Below, piece by piece: positions 27,480 through 36,000 of a DNA stretch of 64,000 nt; positions within the stretch are counted from its first letter, which is position 1, and each line of letters starts with the position of its first letter. Position numbers and translations under genes: made by a program. The notes beneath the pieces were generated by a model, which was given only the letters and a program-made list of their open reading frames with translations, ran no database searches and was not told the DNA's origin. Origin of the DNA: Rhizobium sp. 2MFCol3.1 (GTDB taxonomy: Bacteria; Pseudomonadota; Alphaproteobacteria; Rhizobiales; Rhizobiaceae); contig NZ_KB898371.1 in the NCBI RefSeq assembly GCF_000377565.1, positions 54,305-118,304 of the forward strand, in the 5' to 3' direction.

Positions 27480-28861
27480 TCCGATGGTCTCCTCGGTAGC
27501 ATCATCCGCAAAGTGGTTCCGGCGCTGGCGTCCGACGTGATGTCGAGGCGCCCGCCGAGCCCGGCCAGCCGTTCCTCCAGCCCGGCAAGCCCAAGTCCAT
27601 GTTCGTCTCCAGACCTGACAAAGCCGGTTCCGTTGTCCTCGACCGTGATCGTGACATGGTGGTCGTCCTCGGATGCCGTCACCGAGATTTTCGACGCGCC
27701 GGCATGCCGGGTGGCGTTGCTCAGCGCCTCCTGGATAAAGCGGTAGGCGCAAATCTTGGCGGCCTGCGCCGGGATATCGAGCGGCCCGACATTCGAGACG
27801 ATCTTGCTGCGCGAATGCGTCTCGTGCGCCTGGATGGCGCGGCGAACGACATCGTCGCCCGAGAGCTGTTCCAGCTCCGGCAGCGTGAGGCCGCGGCAGA
27901 TGTTGCGGATTTCCTGGATGGCCTCGGTGATCGAACTGCTGACCAACGATTCATCGTCGCCCTTGGCCGTACCCTTGGCGATCGCCTCCAATCTCAACGC
28001 GGCAAAGCCGAGCAGCTGTGCGGGGCCGTCGTGCAGTTCGGCGGAGATGCGGCGGAGATAGCGCTCGTTCAGCGTCGCCGTGCGCTGGTTGGCCTTGTCG
28101 GCGCGCTGGCGCAGCGCCCGGTTTAGGTCGAGCATCCGCGACAGCTCGATGACCTGTGCGTCGAGCGACCGCCGCTGGACGTCGATCAGGTGGCTACCTC
28201 GAGCGACGATGATGAAGAGCAGCGCGAGCATGCCGGCCGTGACGGTGCCGACGACGAGCCAGCTCTGCAGCCGGGCGACGGCGAGTTCGGAGCGCAGGTC
28301 GCTGGCGATCTCGTAGAATTCGGCAACAGCAATGATGTCGCCCGACCAGGGCTCGCGGATCGGGCTGTAGATTTCTAGAAGCGGCTGGCCGCTTTTTTGC
28401 TCGAGCTTGTTTTCCTCGCCCCTGAGGTCGTCGAACTCGGCATGCACCGAGCCGGCGAGCGCCGTCGCGAGCCCCTCGGTCATCTCGAAGTGCTTGCCGA
28501 CAAGGCTGGGCTCGCTGCTGAAAAGCACCGTCCCATCGGGCCGCCAAATCTTGAACGAATAGAGCCTGCCGCGCAGCACACCCTGCTGCAGTGTCTCGGT
28601 CAGCGCCAGCTTGGCGCCCTCGCCGAGCGAGGTGCCCGAGGCGAGTTCCTGCGTGAGGGGTGCGATGATGCTGTCGACATAGAGTGCTGTGGCGTTGGCG
28701 GTGTTGCGCACCGCCGCGCTTTCGATGCGGCTTGTCACCCATAATCCGATGAGCGTCATGCCGAGCACCAGCACCAGACCACCCGCAATGCCGAATTGCC
28801 ACGCCAAAGTAAGCCTTTGGCGCAACATCCTACGGGGCGGTTTGACTGAAACGACATTCAT
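27476..28861 (-). CDS. NarX-like sensor histidine kinase
   Basis: Membrane sensor of 461 residues. Helix one is near residues 21-42, a periplasmic domain of about 155 residues follows (Cache-like RLYSFKIWRPDGTVLFSS), helix two is near 201-221, and then a short linker leads to a HisKA_3 domain with phospho-acceptor His277 (AELHDGPAQLLG). The HATPase_c domain has the N box (EALSNATRHA) and G box (VEDNGTGF). The ATG at 28861 is used, although an in-frame TTG at 28906 is possible. The signal sensed is unknown. Confidence 0.88.
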   Translation of the reverse strand: MNVVSVKPPRRMLRQRLTLAWQFGIAGGLVLVLGMTLIGLWVTSRIESAAVRNTANATALYVDSIIAPLTQELASGTSLGEGAKLALTETLQQGVLRGRLYSFKIWRPDGTVLFSSEPSLVGKHFEMTEGLATALAGSVHAEFDDLRGEENKLEQKSGQPLLEIYSPIREPWSGDIIAVAEFYEIASDLRSELAVARLQSWLVVGTVTAGMLALLFIIVARGSHLIDVQRRSLDAQVIELSRMLDLNRALRQRADKANQRTATLNERYLRRISAELHDGPAQLLGFAALRLEAIAKGTAKGDDESLVSSSITEAIQEIRNICRGLTLPELEQLSGDDVVRRAIQAHETHSRSKIVSNVGPLDIPAQAAKICAYRFIQEALSNATRHAGASKISVTASEDDHHVTITVEDNGTGFVRSGDEHGLGLAGLEERLAGLGGRLDITSDASAGTTLRMMLPRRPSE

Positions 28862-28981
28862 CGCGGTAGCATATCGATCTTTCCGCCTAAGCAGAAGAAG
28901 GACCAATGGCCGCGCGATCCCAAGTTGCGCATACGTCTTTCGTCCCAGTGGCAGATGAGATGGTCGCGCGATCGGAGCGTG

Positions 28982-29446
28982 TCATGCCTGGTCGAGCGGC
29001 GACCTGCTCGAAGCGTTGAGCTTGTCGCTCAACTCCTTCAGCAGCGACAACAGTATCGCCGCCTTCTCCGGATCCAGCGCCGTAAGGAGACGATCACCAG
29101 CGCGTATGGCGGCAGGTCCGGCTTGCTGGATAAGGCTTGCGCCCTCTTGAGTCGAAGAGAGTTTCCGGGCTCGTCTGTCGGACTTGTTGACGGTGCGCCG
29201 AATCAGGCCGCGCTTCTGAAGCCTTTCCACGCATTTTGTCACGGACGACCGATCGAGCGCGATCGCGTCGCCGAGCGTCGTCTGGTCGATGCCGGGCGAT
29301 GAGTTGATGGTGGCGAGCGCCGAGAATTGTGTCGGCGAAAGGTCTGCTGCGCCAATCTCTTCAAGGAAGATCGCGTTTGAAATCTGGTGGCATCGACGGA
29401 TCAGGAAGCCCGGCGCTTCACGGATGTCCTCGTAGGAAATTGTCAT
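28982..29446 (-). CDS. MarR family transcriptional regulator
   Basis: Winged-helix regulator of 154 residues with the MarR core (LSPTQFSALATINSSPGIDQTTLGDAIALDRSSVTKCVERLQKRGLI, in parts) and the wing NKSDRRARKLS. It is divergent from the gluconate-dehydrogenase-type operon at 29744. Two perfect palindromes lie just upstream of its start, consistent with autorepression and control of the divergent operon by a small aromatic or sugar-acid ligand. The ligand is inferred only from family habit. Confidence 0.88.
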   Translation of the reverse strand: MTISYEDIREAPGFLIRRCHQISNAIFLEEIGAADLSPTQFSALATINSSPGIDQTTLGDAIALDRSSVTKCVERLQKRGLIRRTVNKSDRRARKLSSTQEGASLIQQAGPAAIRAGDRLLTALDPEKAAILLSLLKELSDKLNASSRSPLDQA

Positions 29447-29487
29447 TCTTCATCCTCCCAGAAGTTGACATTACTCAAATGCTGTCA

Positions 29488-29528
29488 TAGCTGAAATTCA
29501 GCTAGCAAACTATCTTTCAATTTGAAAG
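29488..29528. promoter_or_regulatory. Two palindromes upstream of the marR-type gene
   Basis: TAGCTGAAATTCAGCTA (29488-29504, perfect 17 bp) and CTTTCAATTTGAAAG (29514-29528, perfect 15 bp) lie 42 and 68 bases upstream of the MarR start in the 297-base divergent region. The remaining sequence up to 29743 has no convincing gene. These are good candidates for MarR operators. Confidence 0.55.
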
Positions 29529-29743
29529 GCAAATGTGACGCGACAAACCCTCGCAAAAGCGCGAGAGCCTTCGCCGGCTCCCCTCCGCTCATCATCCTTT
29601 TCTGAATAGTGCGCCCGCGCGCGCATCTCGACCGGTGGCACCTGCGCGACCTATCGACCCCGCGCGCGCGAACGCCATATCTCCAGGGTCTGCACGCAGA
29701 TCCTGTCAATTCACGCCTGAATTTGTAACAGAGAGGTCGTTCG

Positions 29744-30493
29744 ATGACTGACAAGGCTCACACCGGAATTAGCCGCCGGAAGCTCCTATTAAGCAGCGCG
29801 GCGGCGTTCTTCGTCGCGGCGGCGGGCACTGCGGGGGCAACCATCATTCGCGGCGCGGCGCCCTTCAAGCCCTTTGACTACAATCCGCCCGAGACGCTCG
29901 GACCGGGCGGCTGGTATTTCTTCACGGCCGAAGAAGCGACCGCCGTCGAAGCGATGGTGTCGCGCATCATCCCCGCCGACAACTTGAGCGTTTCCGGCAA
30001 GGATGCGGGCTGTGCGGTGTTCATCGATCGGCAGCTGGCTGGCTCCTACGGCACGTTTGAGCGCCTCTACATGAAGGGTCCGTTCATGGCGGGAACGCCG
30101 GAGCAGGGCGATCAGTCCGAACTCGTGCCGCAGCAGCGCTACCGGATCGGTCTCGCGGCAATCAACGCACACTGTCGAAGCGCGAATGGGAAGGCCTTTG
30201 CTGAGCTCAGCGAGGCCGACCAGGACGCCGTTCTCAAGGGCCTAGAGAGCGGCGAGATCAAGCTCGACGGTATCGATTCCAAGATGTTCTTCGGCCAGCT
30301 CTTGTCCAACACCATGGAAGGTTTCTTTGGCGATCCGATCTACGGCGGCAATCGCGACATGGTTTCCTGGCGGATGATCGGCTTCCCCGGCGCCCGCTAC
30401 GACTATCGCGACTATGTCGAACGTCACAACGAGAAGATCGACCTGCCGCCGCTCAGCATTGCTGGACGGCCGGAATGGACAGCAAGGAACTAG
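29744..30493 (+). CDS. Gluconate 2-dehydrogenase subunit 3-type protein (Tat-exported)
   Basis: Small subunit (249 residues) of a periplasmic flavoprotein dehydrogenase of the gluconate 2-dehydrogenase/sorbitol dehydrogenase class. A twin-arginine signal (SRRKLLLSSAAAFFVAAAG) occupies the first 35 residues, and the mature domain carries the family block FTAEEATAVEAMVSRIIPAD. It helps fold or export the large FAD subunit, which has no signal of its own and probably travels with it. The large-subunit gene begins three bases after this stop. Confidence 0.88.
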   Translation: MTDKAHTGISRRKLLLSSAAAFFVAAAGTAGATIIRGAAPFKPFDYNPPETLGPGGWYFFTAEEATAVEAMVSRIIPADNLSVSGKDAGCAVFIDRQLAGSYGTFERLYMKGPFMAGTPEQGDQSELVPQQRYRIGLAAINAHCRSANGKAFAELSEADQDAVLKGLESGEIKLDGIDSKMFFGQLLSNTMEGFFGDPIYGGNRDMVSWRMIGFPGARYDYRDYVERHNEKIDLPPLSIAGRPEWTARN

Positions 30494-30496
30494 AAC

Positions 30497-32263
30497 ATGG
30501 CTCGCAAACTTCCTTCCACAGATGTCGTGGTCATCGGTCTCGGCTGGGCCGGCGCGATCATCGCCAACGAACTGACCGACCAGGGCCTCGAGGTCGTGGC
30601 GCTCGAACGTGGCCCATGGCGCGACACCGCGGCCGACTTCAATGTCGCGTCGGTTGCCGACGAACTTCGCTACGCACAGCGTCAGGAACTGATGCTGCGC
30701 ACGGCGCAGAACACCATCACTGCGCGCAACAATCCCTCGCAGACGGCGCTGCCGATGCGCAACTGGGGATCCTTTCACCCCGGCAACGGCACTGGCGGCG
30801 CCGGCAACCACTGGGCAGGCATCACCTTCCGCTTCCAGCCCGACGAATTCCGGCTGAAGAGCCACCTGACGGAGAAATACGGCGCGAACGCCATACCCGA
30901 AGAACTGGTTCTCCAGGACTGGGGTACCGACTGGGACGAAATGGAGCCGTTCTACGACGCCTTCGACAAGATCGCCGGCATCTCCGGAAAAGCCGGAAAT
31001 CTGCGCGGCGAGATCAAGGAGGGCGGCAATCCGTTCGAGGGGCCGCGTTCCAACGAGTATCCGACCGGACCGATGCGGCAGCCCTATGGCCCGACGCTGT
31101 TCGCCAAGGCGGCGAAGGAACTCGGCTATAATCCGTTCCCGGTACCCTCCGCGCTGATCTCCGAGGCCTATACCAACCCGCTCGGTGTCACGATGGGTCC
31201 GTGCACCTTCTGCGGCTTCTGCACGAACTACGGCTGCGCCAACTATTCCAAGGCGAGCGCGATCACCACCATCCTTCCGGCCCTGGTGCGCAAGTCCAAC
31301 TTCACGGCGCGCACCAATTCCGAGGTGCTGAAGATCACGCTCGATTCGACGGGCAAGAAGGCGACGGGCGTCGTCTTCGTGGATTCGTCCGGCGAAGAGT
31401 GGGAACAGCCGGCCGATCTGGTGGTCGTCACGGCCTTCACCTTCGAGAACGTTCGTCTGATGCTGCTTTCGGGCGTCGGCACGCCCTATGATCCGAACAC
31501 CAATGTCGGGACCACCGGCCGCAACTATGCCTACCAGACGGCGAACGGCGTCCAGATGTTCTTCGACGACAAGAACTTCAATCCCTTCATCGGCGGCGGC
31601 GCCGTCGGCATGGGGATCGACGAGTTCAACAACGACAACTTCGACCACTCGGGCCTCGGCTTCTTCGGCGGCGGCAGCATCCGCATCACGCCGATCGGAG
31701 CGGCTCCCATCGGCTACCGTCCAACGCCACCAGGCACGCCGAAATGGGGCTCGGAATGGAAGAAGGCGACCGTCGACAACTATCTTTCGACGGCCGGCGT
31801 CGGCTGCGAGGCATCGAGTTACACGACGCGCAACAACTACCTGTCGCTCGATCCGACCTATACCGACCATCTCGGCCGACCACTGCTGCGCATCACCTTC
31901 GACTTCCCCGAGAATGACCTGAAGATGGCGGCTTACTGCACGGACAAGGTCGGCGAGATCGCGCAGGCGATGGGTGCCAAGCAGATCGTCAAAAACCCGA
32001 TGAAGGGACATTGGAACACGGCGCCGTACCAGTCGTCGCACGTCGTCGGCGGCTTCGTCATGGGGGCGGATCCGAAGACCAGTTCGGTCAACAAGTACCT
32101 GCAGACATGGGACGTCCCGAACCTCTTCGTCGTCGGTGCATCCGCATTCCCGCAGAACCCCGGCTACAACCCGACCGGTACGGTCGGCGCGCTCGCCTTC
32201 AAGGCGGCCGATGCCATCCGCAACCAGTATCTGAAAAACCCTGGCCCCCTGGTGCAAGCATGA
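30497..32263 (+). CDS. GMC-family FAD dehydrogenase large subunit (gluconate/sugar dehydrogenase)
   Basis: Catalytic flavoprotein of 588 residues. The FAD-binding motif VVVIGLGWAGAIIANEL is near the N-terminus, GNGTGGAGNHWAG follows, and the C-terminal active-site segment holds a His/Asn pair (SSHVVGG and NPGYNPTGTVGALA). A cysteine-rich stretch (CTFCGFCTNYGC) near residue 237 probably binds an iron-sulfur cluster, as in FAD-dependent glucose dehydrogenases. It passes electrons to the cytochrome c encoded next. The sugar substrate (gluconate, glucose, sorbitol or another polyol) is not determined by sequence. Confidence 0.9.
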   Translation: MARKLPSTDVVVIGLGWAGAIIANELTDQGLEVVALERGPWRDTAADFNVASVADELRYAQRQELMLRTAQNTITARNNPSQTALPMRNWGSFHPGNGTGGAGNHWAGITFRFQPDEFRLKSHLTEKYGANAIPEELVLQDWGTDWDEMEPFYDAFDKIAGISGKAGNLRGEIKEGGNPFEGPRSNEYPTGPMRQPYGPTLFAKAAKELGYNPFPVPSALISEAYTNPLGVTMGPCTFCGFCTNYGCANYSKASAITTILPALVRKSNFTARTNSEVLKITLDSTGKKATGVVFVDSSGEEWEQPADLVVVTAFTFENVRLMLLSGVGTPYDPNTNVGTTGRNYAYQTANGVQMFFDDKNFNPFIGGGAVGMGIDEFNNDNFDHSGLGFFGGGSIRITPIGAAPIGYRPTPPGTPKWGSEWKKATVDNYLSTAGVGCEASSYTTRNNYLSLDPTYTDHLGRPLLRITFDFPENDLKMAAYCTDKVGEIAQAMGAKQIVKNPMKGHWNTAPYQSSHVVGGFVMGADPKTSSVNKYLQTWDVPNLFVVGASAFPQNPGYNPTGTVGALAFKAADAIRNQYLKNPGPLVQA

Positions 32264-33489
32264 GAAAAGTTCTTCTGATTGCAGCAAGTGCTCTGACACT
32301 TGCCGCCCAATCCGCCGGGGCGCAGTCCCCCCGCGAAGATTCCTTCGAGCAGATCCAGAAGGGCCGCTACCTCGCGACGCTCGGAGACTGTTCCGCCTGT
32401 CATACCGCTCCCGGAGGCAAGCCTTTTGCCGGGGGCGTGACGCTGAAGACCCCGTTTGGGGATCTTGTCGGCGCCAACATCACGCCTGACCCTGATACGG
32501 GTATCGGACGGATGACGCCCGAGGAGTTCCAGAAGGTGATGTCCGAAGGCGAGGGCAGGGGTGGCTATCACCTTTACGGAGCCATGCCCTACACGGCCTA
32601 TACGAAGGTGACGAAAGAGGACAACGAGGCGATCTTCGCCTATCTTCAGAGCCTGGAACCGGTCCATAACAAGGTCGAGACCAATCTCCTGCCGTTCCCG
32701 TTCAACGTTCGCGCAAGCCTTTCGGTCTGGAACGCGATGAATTTCGACAAGGGCGTCTACAAGCCAGACGCGTCCAAGTCCGAGGAATGGAACCGTGGCG
32801 CCTATATCGTTCAGGGTCTGGCGCATTGCGGCACCTGCCACACGCCGAAGAACATGCTTGGTGGCGACAATGGCGGTGAGTTCCTGAAGGGCGGTGTCCT
32901 CGACAACTGGTATGCGCCGGATATCACGGCGGATAACCACAAGGGTATCGGCTCGTGGTCGGAAGACGACATCGTCGCTTATCTGAAGACCGGCGCCAAC
33001 CGCTTCGACATCGCATCCGGGCCGATGGCAGAGGAAGTCGAGAAATCGAGCCAGCATTGGACCGATGCCGACCTGAAGGCCGTGGCGAACTATCTGAAGG
33101 ACACCGATGCGAAGTCGGCGGCCGTGCCGCAGCCTATCCCGGCCACGGACGGACGGATGGTCGCGGGCGCCGCGATCTATGCCGACCGTTGCTCAGCATG
33201 CCACACGCCTAATGGGGCGGGCATACCGAAGCTGTTCCCGCAGCTTGCCAAGGCGCCGCTCGTCAATGGCGACGACGCGACCAACCTTATTCGGGCCGTA
33301 CTGGCCGGCAGCCAGTCGGGCGGGACGCATGCGGCTCCGACCGGGCCTTCCATGCCATCCTTCGCGTGGAACCTATCCGACAAGGATATCGCCAACGTCG
33401 TGACCTATGTCCGAAACGACTGGGGTAACGCCGCTCCGGCGGTTTCCGAAAGCGATGTCGCCAAGCTGCGCGAGAGCCTGCAGGAATAA
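32260..33489 (+). CDS. Triheme cytochrome c subunit of the periplasmic dehydrogenase
   Basis: Secreted cytochrome of 409 residues that accepts electrons from the GMC subunit and hands them to the respiratory chain (ubiquinone or oxidase). The signal peptide ends near AGAQSP. Three CxxCH heme sites are at residues 44-48 (CSACH), 190-194 (CGTCH) and 311-315 (CSACH). The ATG at 32260 overlaps the preceding stop (ATGA). A membrane anchor is not obvious at the C-terminus. The three-gene order matches gluconate/sorbitol/alcohol dehydrogenase complexes. Confidence 0.92.
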   Translation: MRKVLLIAASALTLAAQSAGAQSPREDSFEQIQKGRYLATLGDCSACHTAPGGKPFAGGVTLKTPFGDLVGANITPDPDTGIGRMTPEEFQKVMSEGEGRGGYHLYGAMPYTAYTKVTKEDNEAIFAYLQSLEPVHNKVETNLLPFPFNVRASLSVWNAMNFDKGVYKPDASKSEEWNRGAYIVQGLAHCGTCHTPKNMLGGDNGGEFLKGGVLDNWYAPDITADNHKGIGSWSEDDIVAYLKTGANRFDIASGPMAEEVEKSSQHWTDADLKAVANYLKDTDAKSAAVPQPIPATDGRMVAGAAIYADRCSACHTPNGAGIPKLFPQLAKAPLVNGDDATNLIRAVLAGSQSGGTHAAPTGPSMPSFAWNLSDKDIANVVTYVRNDWGNAAPAVSESDVAKLRESLQE

Positions 33490-33495
33490 AATGAA

Positions 33496-33523
33496 CGGGG
33501 TCGGCATCGATTTGCCGACCCCG
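33496..33523 (+). terminator. Hairpin after the cytochrome gene
   Basis: Perfect 11-bp stem CGGGGTCGGCA/TGCCGACCCCG with a six-base loop, seven bases after the stop codon. No T-run follows, so termination may be partial. Confidence 0.6.
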
Positions 33524-33632
33524 ACTGCCAACGACTGGCCCCGACTGCATGCGCGTCGTCTGAAATATTGAGAATTGGGTAAGGTTCTGGCGCTAGGCTT
33601 GTTAGCGTTAACGAAGCCTTACTCGGTAGAAG

Positions 33633-33983
33633 ATGATTCGGCGCATCCTCATTGTGGTGATGATCATGCTGACCACGATCGGCAGTGCGCAGCTTTGCCT
33701 TCCGAGCGCTTCCTTCGCAGCACCCTGTCAGACCGAAGTCATCACCGAAGGCGATGCGCTCTCCGGTGACGACAGCCGCGACGTCAGCCATATCCATGAC
33801 GCCGAGCACTGGACGCGGCGGCCGCCTGTCGATGCCTGGCCCAGCGCCTGGGAACTCGCCGACATAAGCTACCACCCCAATCTCCCGATCCATCTCGAAG
33901 GCCGGACGCTCGATCCCATGTATCGGCCGCCGATCGCCGGCGGCGCTCTTTCCCGTCCCGATTCACTAGCCAGAGCAGCCTGA
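33633..33983 (+). CDS. Small exported protein of unknown function
   Basis: Protein of 116 residues with an N-terminal hydrophobic segment (MIRRILIVVMIMLTTIGS...) and a cleavage-like site near SFAAPCQ, so it is probably periplasmic. The mature part is polar with several Trp and Pro residues and no motif I recognise. It lies between the dehydrogenase operon and a PBP gene. The gap on either side is short, and no operon assignment is secure. Confidence 0.5.
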   Translation: MIRRILIVVMIMLTTIGSAQLCLPSASFAAPCQTEVITEGDALSGDDSRDVSHIHDAEHWTRRPPVDAWPSAWELADISYHPNLPIHLEGRTLDPMYRPPIAGGALSRPDSLARAA

Positions 33984-34102
33984 CGATCTCCTGACGATAT
34001 CAGGGCTGCTCGAGAGAGAGCCCCGATGTTGTTAGCCGTCAACGCACCCAAGAGCCTGTCTGCCTCGCCGCGATATCTCCGGATACCAGGAGCGCGCGCA
34101 CG

Positions 34103-35857
34103 ATGACCCTCGTATCGAAAATCATCCTCGCGAAACGCCGCGGCCATCTCAACGTCTCGGCGCTCAACAAGGGACGCCGTAAGAAGGTCGATCTCTACAG
34201 GCAGGGCAAGACGCGCGTTCTTCTGGTCGCGCTGGCGCTCGTCATGGGCTTTACGGCCAGTGCCGCTCGGCTCGTCGAATACGGGGCTCGCGATCCAGAG
34301 GCGACATCCGGCATCCTGCCATCCGACAAGCTGCTGGCCTCGCGGCCCGACATTCTCGACCGGCACGGGCAATTGCTGGCAACCGACGTTCGCACCGTCT
34401 CGATGTTCGCCGAGCCCAACAAGATCGTCGATGTCGATGATGCCGTGGAAAAGCTCGCCACGATCTTTCCCGATCTCGATCGGCGGGGGACCTATGCCAA
34501 GCTTTCCGTGAAATCGTCACGGTTTGCATGGCTGCGCCGGCAGATCACGCCGCGCCAGCAGAGCCAGATCCTCGAGCTGGGCATCCCGGGTGTCGGATTC
34601 CGACCGGAGAAGAAGCGGTTCTATCCGGGTGGGAATACGGCCGCCCACGTTCTCGGCTATGTCGATATCGACAATCGTGGTGTTGCGGGGATGGAACGAT
34701 ATCTCGACCAGCAGGGGCTGCTCGACCTTCGCGCCGCCGGGCTGACGAGCGACATGCCGCTGGAGCCGGTGAAGCTCTCCATCGACCTGCGGGTGCAGAA
34801 CATCGTGCGCGAGGTGGCCGCCGAAGCCATGGTCAAATACCGGGCCGAGGCCGCCGGCGCCGTCATTCTCGACGTGGAGACGGGCGAGGTTCTGGCGATG
34901 GCGTCGGTTCCCGATTTCGATCCCAACCAGCCGTCGCGAACGCTTGCGAACGGCAAGGTCGACAAGGAATACGAGAAGGGCTGGTTCAACCGCATCAGCA
35001 ACGCGACATTCGAGATGGGCTCGACCTTCAAGAGCTTCACGCTGGCGATGGGCCTGGATGAAGGCAAGATCAACCTGAACTCGATGGTCGACGCCACCCG
35101 GCCGATCCGCATGGGCGGCTTCATCATCAAGGACTTCAAGGGCAAGAACCGCGTTCTCTCGATCCCCGAGGTCTTCCAGTATTCCTCGAACATCGGCACC
35201 GCCGCCGTTGCCGACATGGTCGGTATCGACCGGCACCGGGAGTTCCTGACCAAGCTGGGGCTCCTCTCCAAGATGGAGACGGAAATGCCGGGCGTTGCGA
35301 CGCCGACGCAGCCGCGAACCTGGAAGAAGATCAACTCGGTGACGATCTCTTTCGGCCACGGTGTCGCGACGACGCCGCTTCAGACGGCCGTCGCCGCCGC
35401 CTCGCTGATCAACGGCGGCAAGCTTCTCCCCCCGACCTTCCTGCCGCGCAGCTACCAGCAGGCGGGCGACATTGCCAAGCTCGTTCTGAGCGACAAGACG
35501 AGCCAGGATATGCGCTACCTCTACACCTGGAACGGCATCAAGGGCTCCGGCCGCAGCGCGCAGGTCGAAGGCTTCAACATTGGCGGCAAGACGGGCACGG
35601 CCGACAAGGTCGTCGATGGTCGATACGCGAGCGACAAGAACTTCAACGCGTTCGTCGCCGCATTTCCGATGGACCGGCCGAAATACATCGTGCTGACGAT
35701 TATCGATGCGCCTGAGACGGGCGAGCATGGCGGCCGGACGGCGGCCTCGACGGCCGCCCCGATGATCAAGTCCATCATCGGCCGCGCCGGGCCACTGCTC
35801 GGCGTCGCGCCACGCTTCGGAAGCCCGGATGCGGAGTATCTGCTGGCGGACTACTGA
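34103..35857 (+). CDS. FtsI/PBP2-type peptidoglycan transpeptidase
   Basis: Class B penicillin-binding protein of 584 residues, anchored by one helix (about 37-55) with the enzyme domain in the periplasm. The N-terminal dimerisation domain is followed by a transpeptidase domain with all three active-site motifs: Ser307-Thr-Phe-Lys310, Ser361-Ser-Asn363 and Lys496-Thr-Gly-Thr499. It cross-links peptidoglycan. None of the usual dcw-cluster genes (mraZ, mraW, murE) flank it, so it is probably an additional FtsI paralog rather than the main division copy. Confidence 0.88.
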   Translation: MTLVSKIILAKRRGHLNVSALNKGRRKKVDLYRQGKTRVLLVALALVMGFTASAARLVEYGARDPEATSGILPSDKLLASRPDILDRHGQLLATDVRTVSMFAEPNKIVDVDDAVEKLATIFPDLDRRGTYAKLSVKSSRFAWLRRQITPRQQSQILELGIPGVGFRPEKKRFYPGGNTAAHVLGYVDIDNRGVAGMERYLDQQGLLDLRAAGLTSDMPLEPVKLSIDLRVQNIVREVAAEAMVKYRAEAAGAVILDVETGEVLAMASVPDFDPNQPSRTLANGKVDKEYEKGWFNRISNATFEMGSTFKSFTLAMGLDEGKINLNSMVDATRPIRMGGFIIKDFKGKNRVLSIPEVFQYSSNIGTAAVADMVGIDRHREFLTKLGLLSKMETEMPGVATPTQPRTWKKINSVTISFGHGVATTPLQTAVAAASLINGGKLLPPTFLPRSYQQAGDIAKLVLSDKTSQDMRYLYTWNGIKGSGRSAQVEGFNIGGKTGTADKVVDGRYASDKNFNAFVAAFPMDRPKYIVLTIIDAPETGEHGGRTAASTAAPMIKSIIGRAGPLLGVAPRFGSPDAEYLLADY

Positions 35858-36000
35858 GCGGCAAGAAGACGGCTGGGGGGACGCGCCGCCGGCCTCCAAG
35901 GCGCCACGATGGATTTCGGCTGCGAGCGGATGTAGGGTTGTTGCAGGGAATGCGCGCATATCCATGCAACAATCTTGTCCTTGCAGGAGCGGCCGTCGCG

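Noticed and set aside
29485..29754. Minus-strand ORF of 89 codons in the MarR-dehydrogenase gap
   Set aside because: It overlaps the dehydrogenase start and both operator palindromes, and its translation is Arg/Cys-rich without any motif.
30242..32299. Long minus-strand open frame of 685 codons opposite the GMC dehydrogenase
   Set aside because: It mirrors a gene with clear FAD motifs; its translation is Arg/Asp/Gly-rich without domains, as expected from GC-rich antisense frames.
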